From assembly GCA_947589085.1 (NCBI GenBank), contig CANPZD010000004.1, positions 1-64,000 on the forward strand: a stretch of 64,000 nt of DNA. The letters run 5' to 3'. This document shows positions 7,801 through 15,373 of this stretch, one piece after another. Numbering within the stretch: the first letter of the stretch is position 1; the number at the start of each line of letters is the position of its first letter. Below the pieces are notes generated by a model. It saw only the letters and a program-made list of their open reading frames with translations. It was not told the origin of the DNA and ran no database searches. The position numbers and the translations under genes were made by a program. This DNA comes from an uncultured Clostridia bacterium (GTDB lineage Bacteria; Bacillota; Clostridia; Christensenellales; Borkfalkiaceae).

Positions 7801-10486
7801 CGAGAATGCGCGCGATCTCGCACAGCGAAACGAGTTTTTTGCGCGTGAGCGTGGAGATCCGCTGCCGGTAAAATTCCAGAAACAGCGCAAGAAATGCCCT
7901 CAAATGTTTGATCTCCGTGAGCATCACTTCCGAAGCGCAGAATACGCGGTCTCTCAGCGACTGCGAATATTCCGTGAGATTCACGTTCTCGAACGGCGAA
8001 TTGCATACGCCGCCGCATTCCTTTGCGGCCGCGGCCGCCGAAAGGATCATGCCCTTGTATTCCGAGAGCTTCTGCTCCGTGAGCGTATCGTAAAAAGCGC
8101 TTTCGATATCGAGAATATCCGGCGCGTTCTTATTTTCGAGATACCCGATGATGGCGCGGTATACGGAGATCCCCAGACGGCGTTTCTTGTTGAGCGCGAT
8201 CATCGGCTCTTTCAGTTCCTCCCGCAGCGACACGAGTTCGCGCGTGCGCTCGCCGAACGCGACGTCGCCGCCCCTTCCCGCCAGCTGAAGCGTCTCCTCC
8301 ATCCGCCTGAGAACGCCCGCTTTATCCGTCTTGTTGGAATGCAGCTCCAGACAGAAGTCGCCGATCCCGATGCCGTCGAGCCGCTTTTTTACAACGTCGA
8401 GCGCGGCTTTTTTCTCCGCTACGAACAGGACGCGCTTGCCCCGAGCGAGCGAATCGGCGATGATATTCGTGATCGTCTGGCTCTTTCCCGTGCCCGGAGG
8501 ACCGTGCAGCACGAACGACGCGCCCGTCCCCGCAAGCGAGATCGCCGCATACTGCGAACTGTCCGCAGAGAGCGGCAGAAGCGTCTCTTCCGGATCGCCG
8601 ACGTCCTCTTCGCTCGCCGCGGGAAACTCCCGCTTCTCCGCGCGTCCCGAGAGCAATCCCGCTACGGTGGCGTTCTTCCGAAACTCGTCGATATGCGTTC
8701 TGACGTCGTTCCAGAGCAGAAAACGCTGGAAGGAGAACGCCGAGAGATACACGTCGTCCACGACGTCCCATCCGCGCATAGAGGCGATCTCCGCGCGGAC
8801 CATGGCGAGGATCTCGGAGATCTTCAGCGCCGCGACGTCGCCGCCCAGCCCGCGGATATCGATGTTGAATTCCTGTTTGAGATATTCGAGCAGCGTCGCG
8901 TTGACGAAATATCCCTCTTCGCCCGGCGCGACGTTGAAGTCCTCGTTGCCCCTTGCGCGGGAAAGTCCCACGGGGCAGAGCACGAGCGGCGCGAATCGGA
9001 ACTTGCCGTCCTCCTTGGAGACATACCGCAGAAATCCGAACGCGAGATAGAGGATCTTCGCGCCCGACTCCTCTACCGCCTCTTTGTTGCGCCGGATGAG
9101 TTTGACCGCCGTCTCCGATACGGTCTTTGCGTCGGACAGCACGCGCAGGATCCCCTTCTGCTGTTCGAGCGCGATGAGCGCCTTTTTCTGCGGCGTGCAT
9201 TCAATGCCGAACGGCCCCTCTTCCGCGCCGCCGGCTTTGAGCTTCATGCCGCCTTTTTCCGCAAGACGGGAATACAGGCCGTCGCATTCCGCCGAAGAAA
9301 GATGCAAGGCGTTTTTCCCCGTGAATGCGAGCAGCGCGTTTTTGCTCGTGAGATCGAGCAGGCGGCGTTCCCACTGTTTGTTCTTGGGCTGCTTGCCGTC
9401 TAATTTGAGATCCTTGAATACGGGAAGGGGCGCGGGCGCTTCCTCTTCGGGGTTCTCCTCGCGATAAACTTCGTACCCCTTCAACCCTCGGCCGCGCATC
9501 GGACAGGCCCCGATCCCGCCCATGCGGCAGCGGCGCACATCCACGAAATAATCGAAATATCCCTCTTTCAATTTCGCCTTGAAATGATTTTCCGAAGGAG
9601 TAAACAGCGTATTATGCTCGACGAACAGATCTTCCGCGTCAAACATGCTCAGATTGTTGATGCCGTCCGAAACGTATTTTTCCACGATATCCGCGTCGTC
9701 CAGCACGGGATCGAGGAAACAGCTGTCGTACAGCCAGACGCCGACGCCCACGCCGCTCTTGCCGAGCGCGAGCACGGGATGCAGGTGCGCGGCTTCGAGA
9801 CAGGAGGCGACAAGCAGCGCGGCTTGGAACGAGGACGCCCTGCGATCCTTTACGATCGAGCCGTCATGCGAAGCGCGGCAGGGATTCGTCAGATCGGAGA
9901 TCTCCCCGGAGATCCCGCATGCCTTCACCGAGGCGTATACGGCCGCAAGGATCTGGCGTACGGTATTCTTATCCGTGCCCGTATATCCGTAAAATTCGGC
10001 GTCGGCCTTCCACTTTTTCAGCCGCTTGCCCGCGTCCGCCAGCACGACGGAACAATCCGAAAGACGGGGGCGCACAAAGGCGGCCACGCGTTCCGCATTG
10101 CCCGAAAGTCCCTCCCAGCAGTCGAACGGCAGCACGGTGACTTCCGTGGAGGCGGAAGCGACTTCCTTGCCCTCGTGCCGCGCCGTCACCTTGACCGTGA
10201 CCGTTTTGAGTTCGTCGTTCTCCGCAAGATAGAGCGGGGAGAAAATCCCGCTCGCTTCCAGGCGCACCGCGCTTTCAAAGGGAACTTCCACGCACTCCTC
10301 GTAGGGCACGAGCAGCCCCTCCGCGCATTCCGCGGTGATCGTAAGCGAGACCGCTTCCTCATAGCCGCTCCGCACCTGGATCTGGGCGGAACTCACGAGA
10401 AAATAATCCAGATATCCCACAAAATTTGGGAATCTGAGATCGAGCGCAATTTTTTCCCCCAGCGGATTCCTCTTTTTTCCTGTCAT
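4886..10486 (-). CDS. Giant SF1 helicase-nuclease, DUF4011/DUF3320 family
   Basis: An 1866-residue multidomain protein. Residues ~1-120 look like a beta-sandwich and ~130-320 resemble a transglutaminase-like fold (weak). A DUF4011-like segment starts at about 370 (WERRLLDLTSKNALL). The SF1 helicase follows: Walker A GPPGTGKS (~661), FDEASQM (~1277), GDPKQLPP (~1305), WHYRSKH (~1352), QGDERDV, and SRARE (~1515). A Vsr/REase-like region lies at ~1565-1640 and a DUF3320-like tail after ~1690. I recall relatives being discussed as anti-phage candidates, but the neighbours here are housekeeping genes. The ATG has GAGAGGT upstream. The DNA or RNA substrate is unknown. Confidence 0.85.
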   Translation of the reverse strand: MTGKKRNPLGEKIALDLRFPNFVGYLDYFLVSSAQIQVRSGYEEAVSLTITAECAEGLLVPYEECVEVPFESAVRLEASGIFSPLYLAENDELKTVTVKVTARHEGKEVASASTEVTVLPFDCWEGLSGNAERVAAFVRPRLSDCSVVLADAGKRLKKWKADAEFYGYTGTDKNTVRQILAAVYASVKACGISGEISDLTNPCRASHDGSIVKDRRASSFQAALLVASCLEAAHLHPVLALGKSGVGVGVWLYDSCFLDPVLDDADIVEKYVSDGINNLSMFDAEDLFVEHNTLFTPSENHFKAKLKEGYFDYFVDVRRCRMGGIGACPMRGRGLKGYEVYREENPEEEAPAPLPVFKDLKLDGKQPKNKQWERRLLDLTSKNALLAFTGKNALHLSSAECDGLYSRLAEKGGMKLKAGGAEEGPFGIECTPQKKALIALEQQKGILRVLSDAKTVSETAVKLIRRNKEAVEESGAKILYLAFGFLRYVSKEDGKFRFAPLVLCPVGLSRARGNEDFNVAPGEEGYFVNATLLEYLKQEFNIDIRGLGGDVAALKISEILAMVRAEIASMRGWDVVDDVYLSAFSFQRFLLWNDVRTHIDEFRKNATVAGLLSGRAEKREFPAASEEDVGDPEETLLPLSADSSQYAAISLAGTGASFVLHGPPGTGKSQTITNIIADSLARGKRVLFVAEKKAALDVVKKRLDGIGIGDFCLELHSNKTDKAGVLRRMEETLQLAGRGGDVAFGERTRELVSLREELKEPMIALNKKRRLGISVYRAIIGYLENKNAPDILDIESAFYDTLTEQKLSEYKGMILSAAAAAKECGGVCNSPFENVNLTEYSQSLRDRVFCASEVMLTEIKHLRAFLALFLEFYRQRISTLTRKKLVSLCEIARILASGVCRKYYADVDENSFYIFFNANRRLDSCLAYYYKHFKTLVDLDGSEEIGKYLEQGGDWKLNKAARAAAKRLAKAAVHPLADEDIPKFLQTLADIDGAMRRITSNTALAKNFTDRAGRIAFKKRGEFLADLYALHQKCASAFLDYNADSFNGMCIRAANGYTMPVLEGCLKAADAYFAAEESFLTITNGDREKIRGEDILDYFSAKASALIDNVDMLPNWCMYRGTAKKLASCGLTFITDALESGRLKVENVLAGFEKNVYKNFLEINIPQDPALSRMTVGTLEDTVEKFRLAWEEYGKITRELIRSRLISRLPKPEDEGSLALELASFTRLSKSNLRGSGIRGMFAEIPTLASVVCPCLLMSPTTVAQYLQPTANDFDLVIFDEASQMSTAEAVGSIARAKAAVIVGDPKQLPPTSFFHSSYTDEEELENEDLESVLDDCLALGMPERHLLWHYRSKHESLIAFSNAMYYDNRLCTFPSPDGLESKVRLIRVDGVYDRGFTKRNRSETEALVKEVIRRLQDPVLCRSSMGVVTFSSAQQEDIERYLSKEIARLKLESAAYEREEPLFVKNLENVQGDERDVILFSVCYGPDRLGRVSLNFGPLNQAGGWRRLNVAVSRAREEMLVFSTMTAAMIDLAKTSSKGVAGLKAFLEFAEKGRTTLAVKPGSVRSGTGIGKFIAAELSAYGYDCRYDVGASDFKLDVAVVDPRNKHRFVLGILCDGENGFSVKDRNILQVQTLKRGNWNVLRVNCVNYYNNPKRELKRIKDVLDRLTESEKRPDAWLTKYKKPYKSVKPTAGETAAFVTGGENDALIVARLKEIVAAEEPISRAFLRKRCLQSFGILKSGSKVEARLDALIEACAFQRDRTMGTDYFYKNPKAIQIGKFRVETEAPVLRRSEEDFTVYEIVSLVKAALEERVALYTDEIAALISGIFRELRTSDRFLVYLRDCIAYGEEKGLFVRSVSDRITLA

Positions 10487-10542
10487 TCTTTACCTCTCCC
10501 GCGCGCATGCGCAGGTCAAATTTATGGATTATGTTTCGACTA

Positions 10543-10571
10543 ATTATACCATTCCCCGCGCCGAAAATCAA
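10543..10571 (-). promoter_or_regulatory. sigma-A promoter of the helicase gene
   Basis: -35 TTGATT (10566-10571), 17-bp spacer, -10 TATAAT (10543-10548), about 50 nt of leader with a GAGAGG ribosome site. It lies downstream of the yraN terminator, so the helicase is a separate unit. Confidence 0.75.
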
Positions 10572-10607
10572 CTTCTCGGGGAATACTTTGGAAAATTTTT
10601 CCGACCG

Positions 10608-10638
10608 AAAAAAACCGGCGCGGCCTGTGCCGCACCGG
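10608..10638 (-). terminator. Terminator of the tmk-yraN operon
   Basis: On the minus strand a 10-bp stem (CCGGTGCGGC / GCCGCGCCGG, one wobble pair, loop ACAG) is followed by seven T. It lies 14 bp after the yraN stop. Confidence 0.8.
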
Positions 10639-10652
10639 AACCGGAATTTTCG

Positions 10653-11012
10653 TCAGATAAACGCGTTTTCGAAATATTCGACCTGCCCTTCGTATATGGA
10701 AACGACGTCGAAGCGGACGGGGATCTCGCGCCTTAACATCGTACAGTAATACCCCGCGATCATGCGGTATTTGCGCTGTTTTTCCCGCGTGACCGCCTCC
10801 GCCGGCAGACCGAACGCGTCCGTCTCCCGCGTTTTTACCTCGATAAAGCAAGTATATCCGTCTTTGAACGCCACGATATCCGCTTCGCCGAACGGGGTCG
10901 TGTAGTTCCGCTCTATGATTTTGTATTTATGCTTTTTCAGATATTTGCAGGCGAGGTCCTCACCTTGCCGTCCCAAAAGTTTTTTACGAATGTCTTTCGG
11001 TGAATCCTGCAT
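10653..11012 (-). CDS. yraN: YraN/UPF0102 family nuclease-fold protein
   Basis: A 119-residue protein of the UPF0102 family, which has a restriction-endonuclease-like fold; its biological role is not established. Key residues are Glu43 and Asp45 in GEADIVAF and Glu58 and Lys60 in IEVKTR, plus RQGEDLA and RNY near the N-terminus. The ATG at 11012 has GAGGTGGG upstream. Choosing this start makes yraN overlap rnhB by 76 nt in another frame. The family's GxxGE motif starts at residue 14, so later starts would truncate the fold. Last gene of its operon. Confidence 0.88.
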   Translation of the reverse strand: MQDSPKDIRKKLLGRQGEDLACKYLKKHKYKIIERNYTTPFGEADIVAFKDGYTCFIEVKTRETDAFGLPAEAVTREKQRKYRMIAGYYCTMLRREIPVRFDVVSIYEGQVEYFENAFI

Positions 11013-11572
11013 ATCCCCACCTCTTTGATCGCGGCGATGTGTTCTTTCGTGCCGTATCCTGCATTGCGCTCGAATCCGTATTCCGGGAACTCCTCCCGAT
11101 ATTTCGCCATGAGCGCGTCGCGGTACACCTTTGCGAGAATGCTCGCCGCCCCGATGCTGTATACAAGCGCGTCCCCCTGCACGATGCTTCGCTGCGGGAT
11201 CGCGATATCCAGCGTCATGACGCCGTCGACGAGGACCATGTCCGGAATGATGCGCAACGATTCCACGGCGCGCTTCATGCACAGCCGCGTCGCTTGCAGA
11301 ATATTGATCTCGTCGATCGTCTCTTCGCCCACCTCTTCGATGGCATAGGCGCGCGCGGTTTTTTTGATCTGTTCCGCCAACGCTTCGCGCTTTGCCTTCG
11401 AAAGTTTCTTGCTGTCGTTGATCCCCTCGATGCGGTATTCCTCCTCCGACGGCATGATCACGGCCGCGCAGACCACGGGACCCGCCAACGGTCCGCGGCC
11501 CACTTCGTCTACGCCGGCCACCGCAAAGAACCCCTTGCCTGCATATTCTCTTTCGTATACGGGAATGTCCAT
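10937..11572 (-). CDS. rnhB: Ribonuclease HII
   Basis: Removes RNA from RNA-DNA hybrids and misincorporated ribonucleotides. The 211-residue protein has the family signature VAGVDEVGRGPLAGPV with active-site Asp22 and Glu23, DSKKLS (53-58), Asp116 in VLVDG, Asp134, and the C-terminal HRKTF. The start is set by GGAGG just before the ATG at 11572, one base after the rbgA stop; an in-frame extension of 18 residues upstream has no ribosome site. Its C-terminal coding region overlaps yraN by 76 nt. Confidence 0.95.
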   Translation of the reverse strand: MDIPVYEREYAGKGFFAVAGVDEVGRGPLAGPVVCAAVIMPSEEEYRIEGINDSKKLSKAKREALAEQIKKTARAYAIEEVGEETIDEINILQATRLCMKRAVESLRIIPDMVLVDGVMTLDIAIPQRSIVQGDALVYSIGAASILAKVYRDALMAKYREEFPEYGFERNAGYGTKEHIAAIKEVGICRIHRKTFVKNFWDGKVRTSPANI

Positions 11573-11573
11573 G

Positions 11574-12449
11574 TTATTCCTCCGGTCGCGCAAGCCCGGC
11601 CGCCGCGAGATCTGCGGCCGAATCAAACGTGATCCTGCCGAGTTTTCCTTTTCGGAGATCGTCGATCACGGCGCGCTCGCCGCGCTCGTAATCGAACTCT
11701 CCGCCCCGCAGAATGAATCCGCGCGTCTTGCATACCCGATCCAGCATTTCGGCGGGCGTAAGTTCCTCTTCGATCCCGTACCGCTCCGAGAGCGCGGAAG
11801 GACGAAGCTTCGAAAGTTCCCCCAAAAGCGCCAGCGCGATCTCGTCCGTTTCGAGGATCTCGTCGTTGATACAGCCGACATAGGCAAGCCGGCGCGCAAG
11901 GATTTGATCGTCGCAGCAGGGCGGCATCGTCCCCGGCGTATCCATCAGCTCGAAACCGCCGCACTTGACCCACTGTTTCGCGCGGGTGACGCCCGCTTTA
12001 TCCCCCGTAGCGGCCTTCTTCGCGCCTGCCAGAAGATTGATCAGCGTGCTCTTGCCCGTATTCGGAATGCCGGCGATCAAAAACCGAAGCGGCTTTTTGC
12101 TCCCCTTTTCCCGCAGACGTTCCGCTTTTTCCCGCACAAGCTGCTCCATGGCCTCGCGAAGAATGCGCAGAGAGGAAGCCGCGGTGCACGAGATCCGGAT
12201 CGCCTGCCTGCCGCTTCGTCTGATCTGCGCAAGCAGCGCGTCGGTCGCGTTCGGGTCCGCAAGATCCGCTTTGTTCAGCAAAAAGAGCACAGGTTTGCTG
12301 CCCGCAAGCGCGGAAAGCCGCGCATTGTAACTTGCGGCGGGGCAGCGCGCGTCGAGTACGAATACGACCGCGTCGCACAATGTGATATTTTCCTCCATCA
12401 TGCGCACGGCCTTCGCCATATGCCCGGGGTACCATTGGATCGTTTTCAT
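11574..12449 (-). CDS. rbgA: Ribosome biogenesis GTPase RbgA (YlqF)
   Basis: Circularly permuted GTPase needed for late assembly of the 50S subunit. The 291 residues begin MKTIQWYPGHMAKA, typical of the family. G4 NKAD (59-62) precedes G1 GIPNTGKS (127-134) and G3 DTPG (170-173), the permuted order. An AGGCGGTGA sequence provides a modest ribosome site. It is 24 bp downstream of trmD and one base ahead of rnhB, consistent with one transcript. In Bacillus subtilis rplS sits between trmD and rbgA; here it is absent. Confidence 0.96.
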   Translation of the reverse strand: MKTIQWYPGHMAKAVRMMEENITLCDAVVFVLDARCPAASYNARLSALAGSKPVLFLLNKADLADPNATDALLAQIRRSGRQAIRISCTAASSLRILREAMEQLVREKAERLREKGSKKPLRFLIAGIPNTGKSTLINLLAGAKKAATGDKAGVTRAKQWVKCGGFELMDTPGTMPPCCDDQILARRLAYVGCINDEILETDEIALALLGELSKLRPSALSERYGIEEELTPAEMLDRVCKTRGFILRGGEFDYERGERAVIDDLRKGKLGRITFDSAADLAAAGLARPEE

Positions 12450-12473
12450 CGTTCACCGCCTGAAAGCGCAACT

Positions 12474-13139
12474 CTACCGGAGAAGATCCGGCCTGTTTTT
12501 TTTGGTGAGCAGAACCGACTGTTCGCGGCGCCACTTGTCGATCTCCGCGTGATTGCCGCTTCTTAAAACTTCCGGAACGGAGATCCCGCGGTATTCGACG
12601 GGACGCGTATAGTGCGGATATTCCAAAAGGCCTTCCGAAAAACTCTCGTCTACGAGGGATTCGGGAGAGAGCACGCCGTCGATATACCGCGCCACACAAT
12701 CGATCAAAACCATGGCGGGCAGCTCGCCGCCCGTGAGCACATAATCCCCGATGGAGATCTCTTCATCGATGAAGAGATCGATCGCGCGCTGATCCACTCC
12801 CTCGTAGTGCCCGCAGAGCAATACGAGCCGTTCGTTTTCGGCAAGTGAGACCACCATATCCTGCCGAAGCGTTTTCCCCTTGGGCGAAAGATAGATGCGC
12901 CGCGCCTCATGCCGCGGATCGACGGCTTCGATCGCGCTTCCCACGGGCTGCGCCATCATCACCATCCCCGCGCCCCCGCCGAAGGGATAGTCGTCGCATT
13001 TCAGATGCTTGTCCTCGGTATACTTGCGGATATCGACGACTTCGACTTCAAGTTTCTTCTCCTTCTGCGCCCGGCCGAGAATGCTCGCCCCGAGCGCGGA
13101 GAACATCTCCGGAAAGAGCGTGAGAATTGTGATCTTCAT
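12474..13139 (-). CDS. trmD: tRNA (guanine-37-N1)-methyltransferase
   Basis: Methylates G37 next to the anticodon, preventing frameshifting. The 221-residue SPOUT protein shows the trefoil-knot SAM-binding motifs LLCGHYEGVDQR (107-118) and SIGDYVLTGGELPA (129-142), plus the early MKITILTLFPEMF. The ATG overlaps the rimM stop (ATGA). The open frame runs far upstream through rimM, but the conserved N-terminus and the AGAGGT ribosome site fix the start at 13139. Confidence 0.97.
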   Translation of the reverse strand: MKITILTLFPEMFSALGASILGRAQKEKKLEVEVVDIRKYTEDKHLKCDDYPFGGGAGMVMMAQPVGSAIEAVDPRHEARRIYLSPKGKTLRQDMVVSLAENERLVLLCGHYEGVDQRAIDLFIDEEISIGDYVLTGGELPAMVLIDCVARYIDGVLSPESLVDESFSEGLLEYPHYTRPVEYRGISVPEVLRSGNHAEIDKWRREQSVLLTKKNRPDLLR

Positions 13140-13633
13140 AGCACCGCAACCTCTTCGAATCTCCGTTTGTTCACCGTGATCCGCCCCGCGGCCGCATCGA
13201 CGTTTACGACCACGCCGCTTGCGGCGGGAAAGAGGATCTCCTTCTTCCCCGTATCCAGCACATAGATATCCGTCGCGGCCTGCGTGATATCCTTGAGCGT
13301 TCCCAAAAGAACGCCCTCTTCCGTGACGATCTCGCTGCCGAGAAGATCCGCGATATAATAGCTCCCTTCTGGAAGCGCGGGCGCTTCCTCGCGGGGGATC
13401 GTGACCTGCTTCCCGCGCAAGAGTTCCGCGGCGTTGCGGTCCGCAACGCCGCGCAATCCGAGATACACGAATCCGTCTGCGCTGCGGAACGAGAGCACTC
13501 TGTACTCCGCGCCGTCCAGAAAAACGCGCTTGAACGCGGCAAACGTCTCCGCGCCGTCCGTGAACGGCTTGATCTTGATCTCTCCGCGGATCCCCTGCGG
13601 TTTGAGCACGACGCCGACCGTGAGATCGCTCAT
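13136..13633 (-). CDS. rimM: 16S rRNA processing protein RimM
   Basis: Assists maturation of the 30S head domain and binds ribosomal protein S19. The 165-residue protein has the two expected parts: an N-terminal beta-barrel starting VGVVLKPQGIRGEIKI, and a C-terminal PRC-barrel-like half with LPEGSYYIADLLGSEI and EILFPAASGVV. It overlaps tmk upstream and trmD downstream by 4 nt each (ATGA), so translation is probably coupled. A GGAGG ribosome site lies within the tmk 3' end. Confidence 0.95.
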   Translation of the reverse strand: MSDLTVGVVLKPQGIRGEIKIKPFTDGAETFAAFKRVFLDGAEYRVLSFRSADGFVYLGLRGVADRNAAELLRGKQVTIPREEAPALPEGSYYIADLLGSEIVTEEGVLLGTLKDITQAATDIYVLDTGKKEILFPAASGVVVNVDAAAGRITVNKRRFEEVAVL

Positions 13634-14262
13634 AATGTTCCTCCGAATAGCTCGTCCGCAAGGCGGCGAAGCCGTTCCTGCGTCTCCTCCTTGCTCTGAC
13701 GGCTCTTCACGACTGCGATGTTTTCGTTATCCCCGAACTGTTTGAATACTTCGAAATATTTTTCACGAATGCGTTTCTGCTGTTCCAGCGTCTCGTACCG
13801 TTCTTTTTCGCTGCGCCGTCCGACGCGCCGCATGCCCTCCTCGGGGTCTACGTCGAGGTAGATCGTGAGGTCTGCGCGCAACAGCTCCATTGCGGGGCGG
13901 TTGAGTTCCGTCACCCATTCGAGGGGGACAAATCCGCCGTTGTAGGCAAACGAGGAAAAGTAATACCGATCGCACAGCACCGTGAAACCCGCGTCCAGCT
14001 TGGCGCGGATCCCGTTGACGGAATTCTGAATGTGATCCATGCGGTCGGCCGCAAAGAGCAGGGCGATCGTGCGTTCGTCCGCGTCGATCCGTCCGTTCAT
14101 GCAGGCGCGCAGGATGGCGCCGAAGGGAGAGTCCGTCGGCTCGTGCGTCACATAGCAAGGAATGTTTTTTTCCTTGAAATACTTTGCAAGGAGACGAAGC
14201 TGCGTAGATTTTCCGCTGCCGTCCGTTCCCTCGAATACAATGAATTTTCCTCTGCTGTTCAT
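13630..14262 (-). CDS. tmk: Thymidylate kinase
   Basis: Phosphorylates dTMP to dTDP with ATP. The 210-residue protein has the P-loop FEGTDGSGKST (10-20), the DRYYFSS segment (98-104), the dTMP-contacting HEPTDSPFG (40-48) and the lid RRSEKERYE. The ATG at 14262 has no ribosome site and lies only nine bases after a perfect -10 box, so the mRNA is probably leaderless. A longer in-frame extension upstream crosses that promoter and is rejected. tmk heads the operon tmk-rimM-trmD-rbgA-rnhB-yraN. Confidence 0.96.
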   Translation of the reverse strand: MNSRGKFIVFEGTDGSGKSTQLRLLAKYFKEKNIPCYVTHEPTDSPFGAILRACMNGRIDADERTIALLFAADRMDHIQNSVNGIRAKLDAGFTVLCDRYYFSSFAYNGGFVPLEWVTELNRPAMELLRADLTIYLDVDPEEGMRRVGRRSEKERYETLEQQKRIREKYFEVFKQFGDNENIAVVKSRQSKEETQERLRRLADELFGGTL

Positions 14263-14271
14263 AACGTTCCC

Positions 14272-14300
14272 ATTATACCAAAACCCCGCGCGTTTGTCAA
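14272..14300 (-). promoter_or_regulatory. Consensus sigma-A promoter of tmk, leaderless layout
   Basis: Perfect -35 TTGACA (14295-14300), 17-bp spacer, perfect -10 TATAAT (14272-14277). Only nine bases (GGGAACGTT) separate the -10 from the tmk ATG, so the predicted leader is 2-3 nt. Confidence 0.85.
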
Positions 14301-14356
14301 TCGCACGGGGAAAAGTTGCCAAACGTTCCGCTTGCGATCCGCACATCGGAACCGGA

Positions 14357-14381
14357 TGAAAAAACGGGGCTGTCCCCCGTT
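14357..14381 (-). terminator. Terminator after mutY
   Basis: On the minus strand AACGGGG / CCCCGTT with loop GACAG is followed by T residues, just after the mutY stop. It closes the purine-fhs-mutY transcript before the tmk promoter. Confidence 0.8.
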
Positions 14382-14383
14382 CT

Positions 14384-15373
14384 TCATGTGACCCATTCCG
14401 TAAACGCTTTGAATGCGGACGGGATCGCGTATTGCCTTCTGATCTGTTCCGCGGTCGCCCAGACGAACTGCGGAAATTTTTCCTCCGCCTCGACAAGGCG
14501 CCCCGTCATGTGCCACTCAATGTGCGTAAAGACATGTTTTGCGCTTTTTTTCGCGAGAAGTTTTCCGAATTCCGGCGCATCATTTTCAAAGTTCGGAAAT
14601 TCCCAAAGGCCCGCCAGAAGTCCCTCGCCCCGCTTGCGGAGCGCGTATTCCTCCCCGCATTTTATCACGTATACGTTGAGCGAAACGATCCGCCGCGCGC
14701 GTTTTTCCGCGTGCACGGGGAATTCCTCCTCTTTGCCCGCAAGATGCGCCAGACAGAGCTTCGACCACGGACATGCCCCGCACAGAGGCGCTCCGTTGGG
14801 CACGCAGACGATCGCGCCAAGTTCCATGAGCGCCTCGCAGAATTCCCCCGCTTCCGGCGGATATTCCGCTTTCAGAAGCTCGGCAAACCGTTTTTTCGTA
14901 CCCATGTCGTCAATATTGGCGGGATCGGCAAACAAGCGGGTCAGGATCCGCAGCACGTTGCCGTCGACGGCGGGAAACGGAAGTCCCAGCGCGATAGACG
15001 AGATCGCGCCCGCGGTGTAATCTCCAACGCCGGGCAACGCTCTTACCCCCGACCATGTCTGCGGGAAACCCTCCGCGGCGATGATCTTCGCCGCTCTGTG
15101 AAGATTGCGCGCGCGGGAATAATACCCGAGGCCTTCCCAGGCTTTGAGCACTTCGTCTTGGGGTGCGGCGGCGAGCGCTTCCGCCGAGGGAAACCGCTCG
15201 AGAAACCGCACATACCGTACTTTTACGGCTTCGACGCGCGTCTGCTGCAACATGAGTTCGGAGACGAGAACGCCGTAAGGCGTGCGCGATTCCCGCCACG
15301 GAAGCTCGCGTTTGTGGATCCGGTACCAGCTCAAAAGAGGCGGGATCGCGTTCCGCAGCCGCTCTTGTTCCAT
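14384..15373 (-). CDS. mutY: Adenine DNA glycosylase MutY
   Basis: Base-excision repair enzyme that removes adenine mispaired with 8-oxoguanine. The 329-residue protein has catalytic Glu39 in SELMLQQT, the helix-hairpin-helix LPGVGDYTAGAI (113-124) and catalytic Asp137 in AVDGNVLRI. Its iron-sulfur cysteines are C190, C198, C201 and C207 (spacing 7-2-5). The C-terminal part fits the NUDIX-like 8-oxoG recognition domain. Its ATG overlaps the fhs stop by one base (TGATG) and it has no clear ribosome site, so translational coupling is likely. Its link to purine synthesis is positional only. Confidence 0.96.
   Translation of the reverse strand: MEQERLRNAIPPLLSWYRIHKRELPWRESRTPYGVLVSELMLQQTRVEAVKVRYVRFLERFPSAEALAAAPQDEVLKAWEGLGYYSRARNLHRAAKIIAAEGFPQTWSGVRALPGVGDYTAGAISSIALGLPFPAVDGNVLRILTRLFADPANIDDMGTKKRFAELLKAEYPPEAGEFCEALMELGAIVCVPNGAPLCGACPWSKLCLAHLAGKEEEFPVHAEKRARRIVSLNVYVIKCGEEYALRKRGEGLLAGLWEFPNFENDAPEFGKLLAKKSAKHVFTHIEWHMTGRLVEAEEKFPQFVWATAEQIRRQYAIPSAFKAFTEWVT

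Noticed and set aside
4886-10486. Defence island around the giant helicase
   Set aside because: The flanking genes are potassium transport and translation genes; no modification enzyme, toxin or integrase is nearby.
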